Of a stretch of 64,000 bases of DNA, positions 16,536 through 24,548 are shown in pieces. The position numbers and the translations under genes were made by a program. This stretch comes from Paenibacillus harenae (GTDB taxonomy: Bacteria > Bacillota > Bacilli > Paenibacillales > Paenibacillaceae), in NCBI RefSeq assembly GCF_030812415.1, contig NZ_JAUSST010000013.1:1-64000 (forward strand). The letters run 5' to 3'. Below the pieces are notes generated by a model. The model searched no databases. It worked only from the letters and a program-made list of their open reading frames with translations, and was not told where the DNA came from. The first letter of the stretch is position 1. Every line of letters begins with the position of its first letter.

Positions 16536-17612
16536 ATGAAAGAACCTACGCAGCTCGAAGTTATGAATCAATTGTTGCAGCTAGTCGCGCCAGGCACCCC
16601 ATTTCGCGAAGGGCTGGAGAACGTGCTGCGCGCCAAGACGGGAGCGTTAATCGTAGTCGGTTACAGTCCCGAGGTGATGGAAGTTGTAGACGGGGGCTTC
16701 TCGATTAATTGCGATTTCTCGTCGAACTACTTATATGAGCTCGCCAAGATGGACGGAGCAATTATTATGAGCGAGGATATGCGGCGCATTCTGTATGCGA
16801 ATACGCAGCTCATTCCGAACAGCTCGATTCCATCGATCGAGACGGGCATCCGACACCGGACGGCGGAGCGGGTGGCGAAGCAGACGGGTAAGCTGGTCGT
16901 CTCCATTTCGCAAAGACGTAACGTCATTACCCTGTATCAAGGCAACCTTCGCTATTCGCTTAAAGACATGGGCGTTATACTGACGAAGGCGAACCAGGCC
17001 ATTCAGACGCTGGAGAAATACAAGGCCGTGCTGAGTCAATCGTTCACGAATTTGTCGGCGCTTGAATTCGAGGAATTGGTCACGCTCCAAGAGGTCGCTC
17101 ACGTTATTCAGCGCGTGGAGATGGTGCTTCGCGTTAAGATGGAAATTAAACGTTACGTCAATGAGCTTGGCACCGAAGGACGATTGATCAGCATGCAGCT
17201 GGATGAGTTGATCGGCGGCGTCGAAGAGGATGCTTGGTATTTGCTCAAGGACTACGCCAAAGACAATTCCGATGAGAAAATAAGAGAAATAAGGGCCGGC
17301 CTTAAGAAGCTCAGTTCGGATGAATTACTGGACGCGCCGCCTATCGTTCGGTTGATCGGCTACTCGCATACGAACAATATGTCAGACGAATCCGTATCGC
17401 CACGCGGCTTCCGCCTGCTGAACAAGATTCCAAGGTTGCCGATCATCATTATGAACAATTTGGTGGAACGTTTCGGCCGATTGCCTCATATTTTGATGGC
17501 GACAATCGAGGAATTGGATGAGGTGGACGGCATAGGCGAGGTTCGCGCCCGCGCCATTAAGGAAGGGCTGAAGCGGATCCAAGAGCAGATGTTCATTGAC
17601 AGACAAATTTAA
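16536..17612 (+). CDS. disA: DisA, DNA-integrity scanning diadenylate cyclase
   Basis: A 358-residue octameric enzyme that makes cyclic di-AMP and halts at branched DNA. The cyclase domain holds the catalytic DGA (near residue 73) and RHRTA (near 106) motifs. A helical spine follows, and the C-terminal helix-hairpin-helix region (ELDEVDGIGEVRARAIKEGL) binds DNA. An in-frame ATG upstream inside radA is unlikely; ATG 16536 follows ATAGGGGGC ten bases behind the radA stop. Pairing with radA is conserved, and RadA is known to interact with and restrain DisA in B. subtilis. Confidence 0.96.
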   Translation: MKEPTQLEVMNQLLQLVAPGTPFREGLENVLRAKTGALIVVGYSPEVMEVVDGGFSINCDFSSNYLYELAKMDGAIIMSEDMRRILYANTQLIPNSSIPSIETGIRHRTAERVAKQTGKLVVSISQRRNVITLYQGNLRYSLKDMGVILTKANQAIQTLEKYKAVLSQSFTNLSALEFEELVTLQEVAHVIQRVEMVLRVKMEIKRYVNELGTEGRLISMQLDELIGGVEEDAWYLLKDYAKDNSDEKIREIRAGLKKLSSDELLDAPPIVRLIGYSHTNNMSDESVSPRGFRLLNKIPRLPIIIMNNLVERFGRLPHILMATIEELDEVDGIGEVRARAIKEGLKRIQEQMFIDRQI

Positions 17613-17700
17613 ATCTCATACAATTGATGGAATGTGGTCCTGTCGCGTAGAGATACATCAGTAACAGGTTTTGGGGCATAGTAGAGAAGAGGTGGAAAAG

Positions 17701-18447
17701 ATGATCACAAAGTCGATACCGAGCCTTCTCACGGTGGGGAACTTATTCCTAGGAGTAATCGCCATCATCCTTGTGTTCAACGAAAAACCGGAAACGGCAG
17801 CAATGATGGTGCTTATCGCTATGCTGCTTGACGGCGTAGACGGACGTGTCGCTCGGGCGCTTAATGCCCAAAGCGAGTTCGGCAAGGAGCTTGATTCGTT
17901 ATCCGACGTTATTTCGTTTGGCGTAGCGCCAGCTTTTATTATGTACGTGGTCGCTTTCCAAGATTTAAGTCCGGCATTCGCCTGGATTGTAACGGCCCTG
18001 TTCCCGATTTGCGGAGCACTTAGACTCGCTCGATTTAACGTAATCGCAAGCTCGCCGGGTTATTTTATCGGACTGCCGATTCCTGCGGCCGGTGGCGTGC
18101 TGGCAACGCTTGCGTTATTTAAGGATGATATAGCGGTATCGGTCTTGCTGGCAAGTACGCTTGTGCTCTCCATCCTAATGGTTAGTACAATTAAATATCC
18201 GAATTTCAAGAAAGTCGGCATTCCAAAAAGCGCAGTTTGGGTAGTGCCGATTATCGTTGCGGTTTCGGTCGTATTAGGTCTTTTATTTAAACATCAATTG
18301 TCCAAAATTTTGTTCGTGCCGCTTCTTCTCTATGCGCTGTACGGACTAAAAAAAAACGTTGATCGCCGTCTCAAGAAACGGACCCGCAAGCGCGGCAACA
18401 GACAGGATCAATCGGACGACCCCGTAAAATCCGAGCATACCGCTTAG
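17701..18447 (+). CDS. pssA: CDP-diacylglycerol-serine O-phosphatidyltransferase
   Basis: A 248-residue integral membrane enzyme that makes phosphatidylserine, the precursor of phosphatidylethanolamine. The CDP-alcohol phosphotransferase signature DGx2ARx8Gx3Dx3D is intact in DGRVARALNAQSEFGKELD. About seven hydrophobic segments follow, ending in a very basic tail (KKNVDRRLKKRTRKRGNR). The ATG at 17701 is preferred over an in-frame ATG at 17671, which lacks a ribosome binding site; AGAGGTGG precedes 17701. It is probably transcribed with disA, 88 bp upstream. Phosphatidylglycerophosphate synthase is a less likely alternative. Confidence 0.88.
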   Translation: MITKSIPSLLTVGNLFLGVIAIILVFNEKPETAAMMVLIAMLLDGVDGRVARALNAQSEFGKELDSLSDVISFGVAPAFIMYVVAFQDLSPAFAWIVTALFPICGALRLARFNVIASSPGYFIGLPIPAAGGVLATLALFKDDIAVSVLLASTLVLSILMVSTIKYPNFKKVGIPKSAVWVVPIIVAVSVVLGLLFKHQLSKILFVPLLLYALYGLKKNVDRRLKKRTRKRGNRQDQSDDPVKSEHTA

Positions 18448-18459
18448 TCTTATAAATCC

Positions 18460-18502
18460 AAAAAAACCGCCTCTGCTCCGAAGCAGACAAGGCGGTTTTT
18501 TG
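18460..18502. terminator. Bidirectional terminator between pssA and the minus-strand gene
   Basis: AAAAAAACCGCC-TGCT pairs with AGCA-GGCGGTTTTTT. The two converging genes share it. Confidence 0.9.
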
Positions 18503-18512
18503 TGTTTATCAC

Positions 18513-18908
18513 TTACGTTAAATTAAATAAGCCGAGCGTGGAGCATTTGTCGTATTCGTCTGCGATTACTTCGTCGAGTTCAATGTTAAGTAGATTGCAT
18601 AAAGCGGTCATGTAAAACAAATTGCGTCCGAGCTCGGACTTCAGTACGTCCCGGCAATGTTCGCACACCTCTCCGGAGAGATGGCTTTGCAGCGTTGTTT
18701 TTGAGTTTTCGAGATCAAGCTCATCCGAGTATTGCTGTTTTTTGGCGTTCAACTCAATGCAGCCGCAATCCGTTACGGCTTTGGATACGGCACGATTCAC
18801 GGAAGCGCCCGATTGTCCGAACTTGGACATGACGTCTAGCAGGCTTCGGTGCCTAAGCAGCAATTCGGATACCTGCTGCTGAAATTGATTCAGTGTTGGA
18901 GCGCTCAT
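18513..18908 (-). CDS. Small conserved Cys-containing helical protein, function unknown
   Basis: A 131-residue, mostly helical protein. Cysteines cluster in TDCGCIELN, EVCEHCRDVL, ALCNLL and DKCSTLG, which may bind a metal. The C-terminal half (ELGRNLFYMTALCNLLNIEL, then DEVIADEYDKCSTLG) resembles the last helices of all-alpha MazG-type NTP pyrophosphatases, but the acidic Mg-binding pattern is incomplete, so I do not call an enzyme. The ATG at 18908 is chosen over an upstream TTG because AAAGAGGTGG precedes it. It is a single gene on the strand opposite to its neighbours. I think Paenibacillaceae relatives are common, but I cannot verify this. Confidence 0.7.
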   Translation of the reverse strand: MSAPTLNQFQQQVSELLLRHRSLLDVMSKFGQSGASVNRAVSKAVTDCGCIELNAKKQQYSDELDLENSKTTLQSHLSGEVCEHCRDVLKSELGRNLFYMTALCNLLNIELDEVIADEYDKCSTLGLFNLT

Positions 18909-19270
18909 CGATTCCACCTCTTTCACCAACCTCTACGAAAGTAATCTCAATTCCCATTATAAGCCTCAGGACAGTCGTTTTCAAAATGTGAATTATGAAA
19001 AAAATCTCAATCGAGGTTATTCATGATGAGCGACCGTATTCAAAGGTCTCTGTATTGTCATGTTCGGCCATAGGCAATGCGGGTTTTTGCGGCTGATTTA
19101 TGTGAGGTTCACCTCACTCTGGATGAGATAAGCCTCACTAATGTCTTAACGGCAACAATCGATTTTCGCTGAGGCGGCATTGCGAGCTTGAACATTTTTG
19201 CAAATTCATCCGGCTGCTACGATTAACCTGCCTATTATTGGAACATAATTGTTAATGGAGGTGAACCGTA
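18909..19270. other. Non-coding gap between divergent genes, with a GTGAGGT palindrome
   Basis: This 362-bp gap separates the minus-strand gene from yacL. At 19102-19117 it holds a perfect inverted repeat, GTGAGGT-TC-ACCTCAC; a further half-like site GCCTCACT lies at 19132-19139. I see no clear sigma-A promoter for yacL and no small gene. Confidence 0.5.
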
Positions 19271-20368
19271 ATGGTTAGACGAATAATTCAAATAATGGGT
19301 ATGTTGTTTGGCGGAATGGCCGGCGGCGAAGTATATGGATGGATGAACGGAGCGGCGCTTTGGTCAAGCTCATCATTCGGTATGCTGCAGCGATCGGGCA
19401 CTTATTACATGAATGTAGCGGTTGGCGCGGTTTTTGGAGTCATTGCAGCAACGATGCTGGCAGGACAGGTCATTCGGTATATGCAGAAGGGAGCGGAGCA
19501 GACGGCTGCGCTTCCGATGAAGGATTTGATCGCGGGCGCCGGAGGTTTGCTGTCGGGCTTGCTGCTCGCTGTGCTTCTCTACCCGGCCGTATCCGATTTC
19601 AGCGGTATGGGAAGGCTGATTCCCGCTGCGATGATGCTGATCTTCGGGTATTTGGGGCTTAGCATAGGCATGCACAAGAAAGAAGAGCTGGCTACCGGTT
19701 TCAACGCAATGCTGGAGAAACGGCGCACAGCCCCCGAGCCCGAGGAAACGGGAGGCTACGAGGAGCATAAAATTCTCGATACGAGCGTCATTATCGACGG
19801 ACGGATTGCGGATATTTGCAAAACCGGTTTTATCGAAGGCACGCTGGTCATTCCGGAATTCGTGCTGGAGGAGCTGCAGCATATTGCGGATTCCTCGGAT
19901 TTGCTGAAGCGCAACAGAGGACGCCGCGGCCTGGATATTTTGAACAAAATTCAGAAGGAGCTCGACGTTCGCGTTCTGATCTACGAGGGAGACTTCGAGG
20001 AGATCGGAGAGGTGGACAGCAAGCTGGTGAAGCTTGCCAAGGCGCTGCACGGCAAAGTGGTGACGAACGACTTCAACCTGAACAAAGTATGCGAGCTGCA
20101 AGGCGTATCGGTGCTCAATATCAATGATTTGGCCAACGCGGTGAAGCCGGTTGTCCTGCCGGGAGAAGAAATTATCGTTCAAGTGATTAAAGACGGCAAG
20201 GAGCATGGCCAAGGCGTAGCCTACCTGGATGACGGCACGATGATCGTCGTTGAAGGCGGCCGCGACTATATCGGCACGACGATGGAAGTGCTCGTAACAA
20301 GCGTGCTGCAGACGTCGGCGGGCCGGATGATATTCGCGAAGCCGAAGCTGTTGGAAAAAGCGCTCTAA
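19271..20368 (+). CDS. yacL: PIN/TRAM-domain membrane protein (YacL)
   Basis: A 365-residue protein with about four N-terminal membrane helices (residues 1-140), a PIN nuclease domain starting at ILDTSVIIDGRIADI with the acidic residues expected of PIN (D, E, and D in VVTNDFNL), and a C-terminal TRAM domain that may bind RNA. A membrane-tethered RNase is likely; the substrate is unknown. Start ATG follows GGAGGTGAACC. Its place before ispD is conserved in Bacilli. Confidence 0.92.
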   Translation: MVRRIIQIMGMLFGGMAGGEVYGWMNGAALWSSSSFGMLQRSGTYYMNVAVGAVFGVIAATMLAGQVIRYMQKGAEQTAALPMKDLIAGAGGLLSGLLLAVLLYPAVSDFSGMGRLIPAAMMLIFGYLGLSIGMHKKEELATGFNAMLEKRRTAPEPEETGGYEEHKILDTSVIIDGRIADICKTGFIEGTLVIPEFVLEELQHIADSSDLLKRNRGRRGLDILNKIQKELDVRVLIYEGDFEEIGEVDSKLVKLAKALHGKVVTNDFNLNKVCELQGVSVLNINDLANAVKPVVLPGEEIIVQVIKDGKEHGQGVAYLDDGTMIVVEGGRDYIGTTMEVLVTSVLQTSAGRMIFAKPKLLEKAL

Positions 20369-20396
20369 CAAGGTATGATAGAACTATCATAGAGCG
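20361..20396. other. Perfect dyad between yacL and ispD
   Basis: TATGATAG-AA-CTATCATA (20374-20391) is a perfect palindrome, with an outer pair CGCTCT (20361-20366) and AGAGCG (20391-20396). It overlaps the end of yacL and lacks a T tract, so it is not a normal terminator. It may be an mRNA processing or stabilising hairpin, or an operator. Confidence 0.45.
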
Positions 20397-20412
20397 TTAG
20401 GCAGGTTAGAGC

Positions 20413-21132
20413 ATGGTAGCAAATTGGGGAGTCGTGATCGTCGCGGCCGGACGCGGGACGCGAATGGGAACGAAAGAGAGCAAGCAATATTTGCAGTTGG
20501 CGGACAAGCCTATTCTGGTGCATACGCTGGAGCTGTTCGAGCGGATGGATGCCGTGAAGGAAACGGTGCTCGTCGTCGGAGCGGACGATGTGAAGCGGTG
20601 CCAAGAATGGGTTTCCCACTACGGGTTTGCGAAAGTGACGGCTGTCCTCGCAGGAGGCAAGGAGCGTCAGCATTCGGTCCATATCGGGCTTAAAGCGATT
20701 ACGTCCGAGTGGGTTATGGTGCATGACGGCGTTCGCCCGCTTGTGTCCGCTGAAGCGGTACAACGCTGCTGCGAAACGGCTGAGCGCAGCGAGGCTGCCG
20801 TGCTCGCCGTTCCCGTGAAGGACACGATTAAGCAAGTGGATGAAGCGGGCGTCATTACTGCCACGCCGGACCGCCGAAGCTTGTGGGCGATACAAACGCC
20901 GCAAGCTTTTCGTCATGCATTGCTGCTGGATGCGCATGAGCAGGCGGAGGCTGCAGGCTTCATCGGCACCGATGACGCGATGGTCGTGGAGCGAACGGGA
21001 GCAAAAGTCACTGTCGCAGAGGGCGAATATACGAATATTAAGATTACGACGCCCGATGATTTGCCATGGGCGGAGTTCCTGCTCGCAAAGCGTCGTGCCG
21101 AACTGGCAGAGGGGAAGGTTGATCAGAAGTGA
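20413..21132 (+). CDS. ispD: 2-C-methyl-D-erythritol 4-phosphate cytidylyltransferase
   Basis: A 239-residue cytosolic enzyme, third step of the MEP isoprenoid pathway: MEP + CTP to CDP-ME. The nucleotide-binding loop VVIVAAGRGTRMGTKESKQY is at the N terminus; VMVHDGVRPLVS carries the Mg-binding Asp, and TDDAMVVER lies near the C terminus. The ribosome binding site (AGGCAGG) is weak. Its TGA overlaps the GTG of ispF by four bases. Confidence 0.96.
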   Translation: MVANWGVVIVAAGRGTRMGTKESKQYLQLADKPILVHTLELFERMDAVKETVLVVGADDVKRCQEWVSHYGFAKVTAVLAGGKERQHSVHIGLKAITSEWVMVHDGVRPLVSAEAVQRCCETAERSEAAVLAVPVKDTIKQVDEAGVITATPDRRSLWAIQTPQAFRHALLLDAHEQAEAAGFIGTDDAMVVERTGAKVTVAEGEYTNIKITTPDDLPWAEFLLAKRRAELAEGKVDQK

Positions 21133-21608
21133 TACGAGTGGGACAGGGATTCGATGTGCATCAATTGGTGGAGGGTCGTCCTTGCATTATCGGAGGCGTA
21201 ACGATTCCTTACGAGAAGGGACTGCTTGGGCATTCCGATGCGGATGTGCTGCTGCATGCCATTACGGATGCCATTCTGGGCGCGCTTGGAATGGGCGACA
21301 TCGGCAAGCATTTTCCCGACACGGATGCTGCTTATAAGGATGCGGACAGCTTGAAACTGCTGGAACATGTGTGGAAGCTGATTCGGGAAAAAGGTTATAA
21401 GCTTGGCAATATTGATTCGACCATTATTGCTCAACGCCCTAAGATGCTGCCGTACATTCCGCAAATGACGGAAATTATTGCGAAGGCGCTTGAAGCGGAT
21501 GTATCGCAAGTGAACGTGAAGGCAACGACGACGGAGCAGCTAGGCTTCGCGGGACGCGGCGAAGGCATTGCGGCGCAGTCGGTCGTTTGTTTGGTTAAAG
21601 CGGACTAA
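21129..21608 (+). CDS. ispF: 2-C-methyl-D-erythritol 2,4-cyclodiphosphate synthase
   Basis: A 159-residue trimeric enzyme that closes CDP-ME-2-phosphate to MEcPP with loss of CMP. Zinc ligands are in the DVH of GQGFDVHQL and the His of LLGHSDADVLLHA; the C-terminal TTTEQLGFAGRGEGIA closes the active site. It starts with GTG at 21129 in a GTGA overlap with ispD, so the two sequential MEP enzymes are coupled. Confidence 0.96.
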   Translation: MIRVGQGFDVHQLVEGRPCIIGGVTIPYEKGLLGHSDADVLLHAITDAILGALGMGDIGKHFPDTDAAYKDADSLKLLEHVWKLIREKGYKLGNIDSTIIAQRPKMLPYIPQMTEIIAKALEADVSQVNVKATTTEQLGFAGRGEGIAAQSVVCLVKAD

Positions 21609-21640
21609 TTAAATCTACTGGATACTGGAGGAGAATCGTT

Positions 21641-23107
21641 ATGACACAGGAAGTACGAGTTCGGTATGCGCCGTCGCCGACGGGCCATCTGCATATCGGC
21701 AACGCTAGAACGGCCTTATTCAATTATTTGTTTGCACGTAATCTTGGCGGTAAATTCATCGTTCGTATTGAAGATACGGACGTCAAGCGCAACGTAGCAG
21801 GCGGGGAAGAAAGCCAGCTTACATACATGAAGTGGCTCGGCATCGACTGGGATGAGAGCGTGGACATCGGCGGCGGATACGGCCCATACCGCCAGACGGA
21901 AAGACTCGATATTTACCGCGAGTATTGGCAGGAACTGCTCGATAAAGGGCTGGCATACCGCTGCTATTGCAGCGAAGAAGAGCTGGAACAGGAGCGCAAC
22001 GAGCAGATCGAGCGCGGCGAGACGGCTCGTTATTCCGGCCGTCATCGCAATCTGAGCGATGAGCAGCGCGCAGCGTTCGAAGCGGAAGGCCGCGTGCCTA
22101 GCATTCGCTTCCGCGTACCGGAAGGCCGTACCTATCAGTTCGACGACATGGTGAAGGGCTCGATCAGCTTCGATACGGCGGAGATGGGCGACTTCGTTAT
22201 CGTGAAGAAGGACGGCATTCCGACGTATAACTTCGCGGTCGTGCTGGACGACCATCTGATGAAGATCAGCCATGTGCTTCGCGGAGAGGACCATATCTCC
22301 AATACGCCGCGCCAACTTATGATCTATGAAGCTTTCGGCTGGGAGCCGCCGCTGTTCGGGCATATGACGCTAATCGTGAACGAGCAGCGCAAGAAGCTGA
22401 GCAAGCGCGATGAATCGATTATTCAATTCATCTCGCAATACGACGACCTCGGCTACTTGCCGGAGGCGTTGTTCAACTTCATCGCTTTGCTCGGCTGGTC
22501 GCCGGAGGGCGAACAAGAGATGTTTACGCGCGAGCAGCTAATTGAAGTGTTCAATGCGGACCGACTGAGCAAAAGCCCGGCCGTCTTCGATACGCAGAAG
22601 CTGAGCTGGATGAATAACGAGTACATGAAGAAGGCGGATCTGCCGCGCGTTGTTGATATGTGTATTCCACACCTGCAGAAGGCAGGCCGTATTACGCCTG
22701 AGCTGGACGCGGACGGACGCGCATGGGTGAGCGATCTCGTAGCGCTGCATCAGGATAAGCTGCGGTTCGCGGCTGATATTGTGCCGGTCACGGCCATGTT
22801 CTTCGCTGAAAAGCCGGAGGACGAGGATGAAGCGGCCATTGTGCTTGCCGAGGAGCAAGTGCCGACGGTGCTGAGCGCATTCCTTGGACTAGTGGAAGCG
22901 GGCGATTCGGCGTTCACGGTAGACGGGATCAAAGAAATGATAAAGGCCGTTCAGAAGGATACGGGCTTCAAAGGGAAGCAGCTGTTCATGCCTATTCGCG
23001 CCGCGCTGACGGGTCAGACCCATGGTTCGGACTTGAACCAGTCGATCGCGCTGCTAGGCAAAGACAAAGTCGTATCGCGCCTGCGCGCGCGACTGTCGGC
23101 TAACTAA
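21641..23107 (+). CDS. gltX: Glutamyl-tRNA synthetase
   Basis: A 488-residue class I synthetase. The HIGH motif appears as HIGN (SPTGHLHIGNARTALFNYL) and KMSKS as KLSKRDES. Length and the C-terminal anticodon-binding helical region fit the bacterial enzyme. In Firmicutes without GlnRS this enzyme usually also charges tRNA-Gln with Glu; whether GatCAB is present cannot be seen here. ATG follows TGGAGGAGAATCG. The cysteine biosynthesis and charging genes follow under a separate leader. Confidence 0.96.
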   Translation: MTQEVRVRYAPSPTGHLHIGNARTALFNYLFARNLGGKFIVRIEDTDVKRNVAGGEESQLTYMKWLGIDWDESVDIGGGYGPYRQTERLDIYREYWQELLDKGLAYRCYCSEEELEQERNEQIERGETARYSGRHRNLSDEQRAAFEAEGRVPSIRFRVPEGRTYQFDDMVKGSISFDTAEMGDFVIVKKDGIPTYNFAVVLDDHLMKISHVLRGEDHISNTPRQLMIYEAFGWEPPLFGHMTLIVNEQRKKLSKRDESIIQFISQYDDLGYLPEALFNFIALLGWSPEGEQEMFTREQLIEVFNADRLSKSPAVFDTQKLSWMNNEYMKKADLPRVVDMCIPHLQKAGRITPELDADGRAWVSDLVALHQDKLRFAADIVPVTAMFFAEKPEDEDEAAIVLAEEQVPTVLSAFLGLVEAGDSAFTVDGIKEMIKAVQKDTGFKGKQLFMPIRAALTGQTHGSDLNQSIALLGKDKVVSRLRARLSAN

Positions 23108-23110
23108 CCC

Positions 23111-23139
23111 TTGTCACTTATTTGGCGATTCGGTATACT
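23111..23139 (+). promoter_or_regulatory. Sigma-A promoter of the cysE-cysS transcript
   Basis: TTGTCA (23111-23116), a 17-bp spacer and TATACT (23134-23139), directly behind gltX. It is positioned to transcribe the T-box leader that starts about 30 bases later. Confidence 0.75.
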
Positions 23140-23169
23140 ATGGATAATATCTAAATGAATACATCGGCT

Positions 23170-23508
23170 ATGAACAGGAAAAGTACGTTTGCATGCGGAT
23201 TCGCAGAGAGGACAACCGTCATTCGAATCGGCGCTGCTTCAGTGGTATGAGGCGGCAACGGGAAGAGTGTGGCTGAAAGTTGTCTGGTTCGCTTAGACGG
23301 AAATATGCACCTGGGAGCTTTGTTCCGAGCTGGTTATCGCATTCGCGTCGTCGAGTCGATAAGCAGGGTAGGCGGCAACGTATGTCTGCGTTAAAGACTT
23401 GAAAGGTGAACAGTTTAGGCTATCCAATGCCGAAAGGCTGTTCAAGCAGAGTGGGACCGCGCGATCAACACGCCTCTGCAGCACATGATGCTGCAGGGGC
23501 TTTTTTTT
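23170..23508 (+). ncRNA. Cysteine-specific T-box riboswitch
   Basis: The leader has the T-box layout: a stem I region with AGAGAGG near 23204, a specifier segment GGAAATATGCACCTGGGAG with codon TGC (Cys) at 23306-23308, the conserved T-box AGAGTGGGACCGCG at 23448-23461 (one change from consensus), and a terminator. Uncharged tRNA-Cys should pair with the specifier and the T-box bulge to stop termination. It governs cysE-cysS, the expected targets. The reading of TGC as specifier rests on its distance from the conserved ACCTGGGAG. Confidence 0.88.
23472..23508 (+). terminator. T-box terminator
   Basis: GCCTCTGCAGCA pairs with TGCTGCAGGGGC around CATGA, followed by eight T. The hairpin is the OFF state of the cysteine T-box. 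Confidence 0.92.
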
Positions 23509-23867
23509 ATGGATACGGGCCGAGGCTAATATTATCGCCGTTATTATAGCCAAGGCATGCCAAACGGTCTGTGCTTTTCTTGCTATGTTGGGTTTCTGCA
23601 GCAACTTCATTCATATGAGCGTTGTTTGAAGAGCTATATTGGATAATTGCAGTAAAATCGTACCGTTTTCGTGAGAAGAGGTCTGCAAAGGCTAAAGATA
23701 ATGCAAAAATCCAGTATAAGATTTCTCGATTCAAGAAATAACGTCTCTATGTTGCAAATATCCAATATAGAAAGTAGCGAATACACAAGAGTCGTATGCA
23801 TTGCTCCGTACGGAGGGCAATAGCGGACGCTAGAGCCGGGCAATTTTGAAAGCAGAGGAGCAAACGT
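23509..23867. other. 359-bp untranslated segment between T-box and cysE, with a three-fold repeated motif
   Basis: No gene is supported. An 18-bp inverted repeat with one mismatch, CTATATTGGATAATTGCA (23634-23651) and TGCAAATATCCAATATAG (23753-23770), spans 137 bp, and a third looser copy, TGCAAAAATCCAGTATAA, lies at 23702-23719. This AT-rich piece separates the riboswitch from its gene far more than usual. It may be a small mobile-element remnant or an operator array. Confidence 0.55.
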
Positions 23868-24548
23868 ATGTTTCGCCATTTTCGATCGGACGTTCAAGCA
23901 GTATTCGAAAATGATCCGGCGGCCCGAAGCCGTTTCGAGGTCATCTTCACCTATTCGGGTCTGCATGCCATATGGGCGCATCGCATTGCGCATCCCTTAT
24001 ACCGTAGAGGCTGGTTTACGCTTGCGCGGATAATCTCGCAGGTAGGACGTTTCATGACGGGCATCGAGATCCACCCCGGCGCGCGAATCGGCAATCGGCT
24101 GTTTATCGATCATGGCATGGGCGTCGTTATCGGAGAAACATGCGAAATCGGAGATGACGTCGTTATCTATCAAGGCGTCACGCTGGGCGGCACAGGCAAG
24201 GAAAAGGGCAAACGCCATCCGACGATCGGCAATAATGTCGTCATCGGATCGGGAGCGAAGGTTCTCGGATCCTTCCAAGTTGGAGATAATTCCAATATAG
24301 GTTCAAATGCGGTAGTCCTGCGAGAGGTGCCCGATAACAGCACCGTGGTCGGCAATCCGGGCCGTGTCGTGAAGCGGAACGGGGAGCGGGTAGGCGACCG
24401 TCTCGACCATAAACAGCTGCCAGATCCGATCATCGAAATGTTCCGCGCGCTGAAAAAGGAAATTGATAGTTTGAAGGCTGAATTAGGCAAGGAAGTTCAA
24501 GAGCCCGAAGCAGGAGGAGATTTCGACAATGGCAATTACGATATATAA
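23868..24548 (+). CDS. cysE: Serine O-acetyltransferase
   Basis: A 226-residue enzyme that acetylates serine with acetyl-CoA, the first step of cysteine synthesis. An N-terminal helical part is followed by a left-handed beta-helix built from hexapeptide repeats (IEIHPGARIGNRLFIDHGMG, IGETCEIGDDVVIYQGVTLG); the catalytic His is in FIDHGMGVVIGE. The C-terminal 40 residues are charged and poorly conserved. GAGGAG precedes the ATG. Its end overlaps cysS by 20 bases. Control by the upstream cysteine T-box is expected. Confidence 0.95.
   Translation: MFRHFRSDVQAVFENDPAARSRFEVIFTYSGLHAIWAHRIAHPLYRRGWFTLARIISQVGRFMTGIEIHPGARIGNRLFIDHGMGVVIGETCEIGDDVVIYQGVTLGGTGKEKGKRHPTIGNNVVIGSGAKVLGSFQVGDNSNIGSNAVVLREVPDNSTVVGNPGRVVKRNGERVGDRLDHKQLPDPIIEMFRALKKEIDSLKAELGKEVQEPEAGGDFDNGNYDI

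Noticed and set aside
23634..23770. Insertion sequence between the T-box and cysE
   Set aside because: There are inverted repeats but no transposase frame and no clear target-site duplication, so only a MITE-like or operator-like element is possible.
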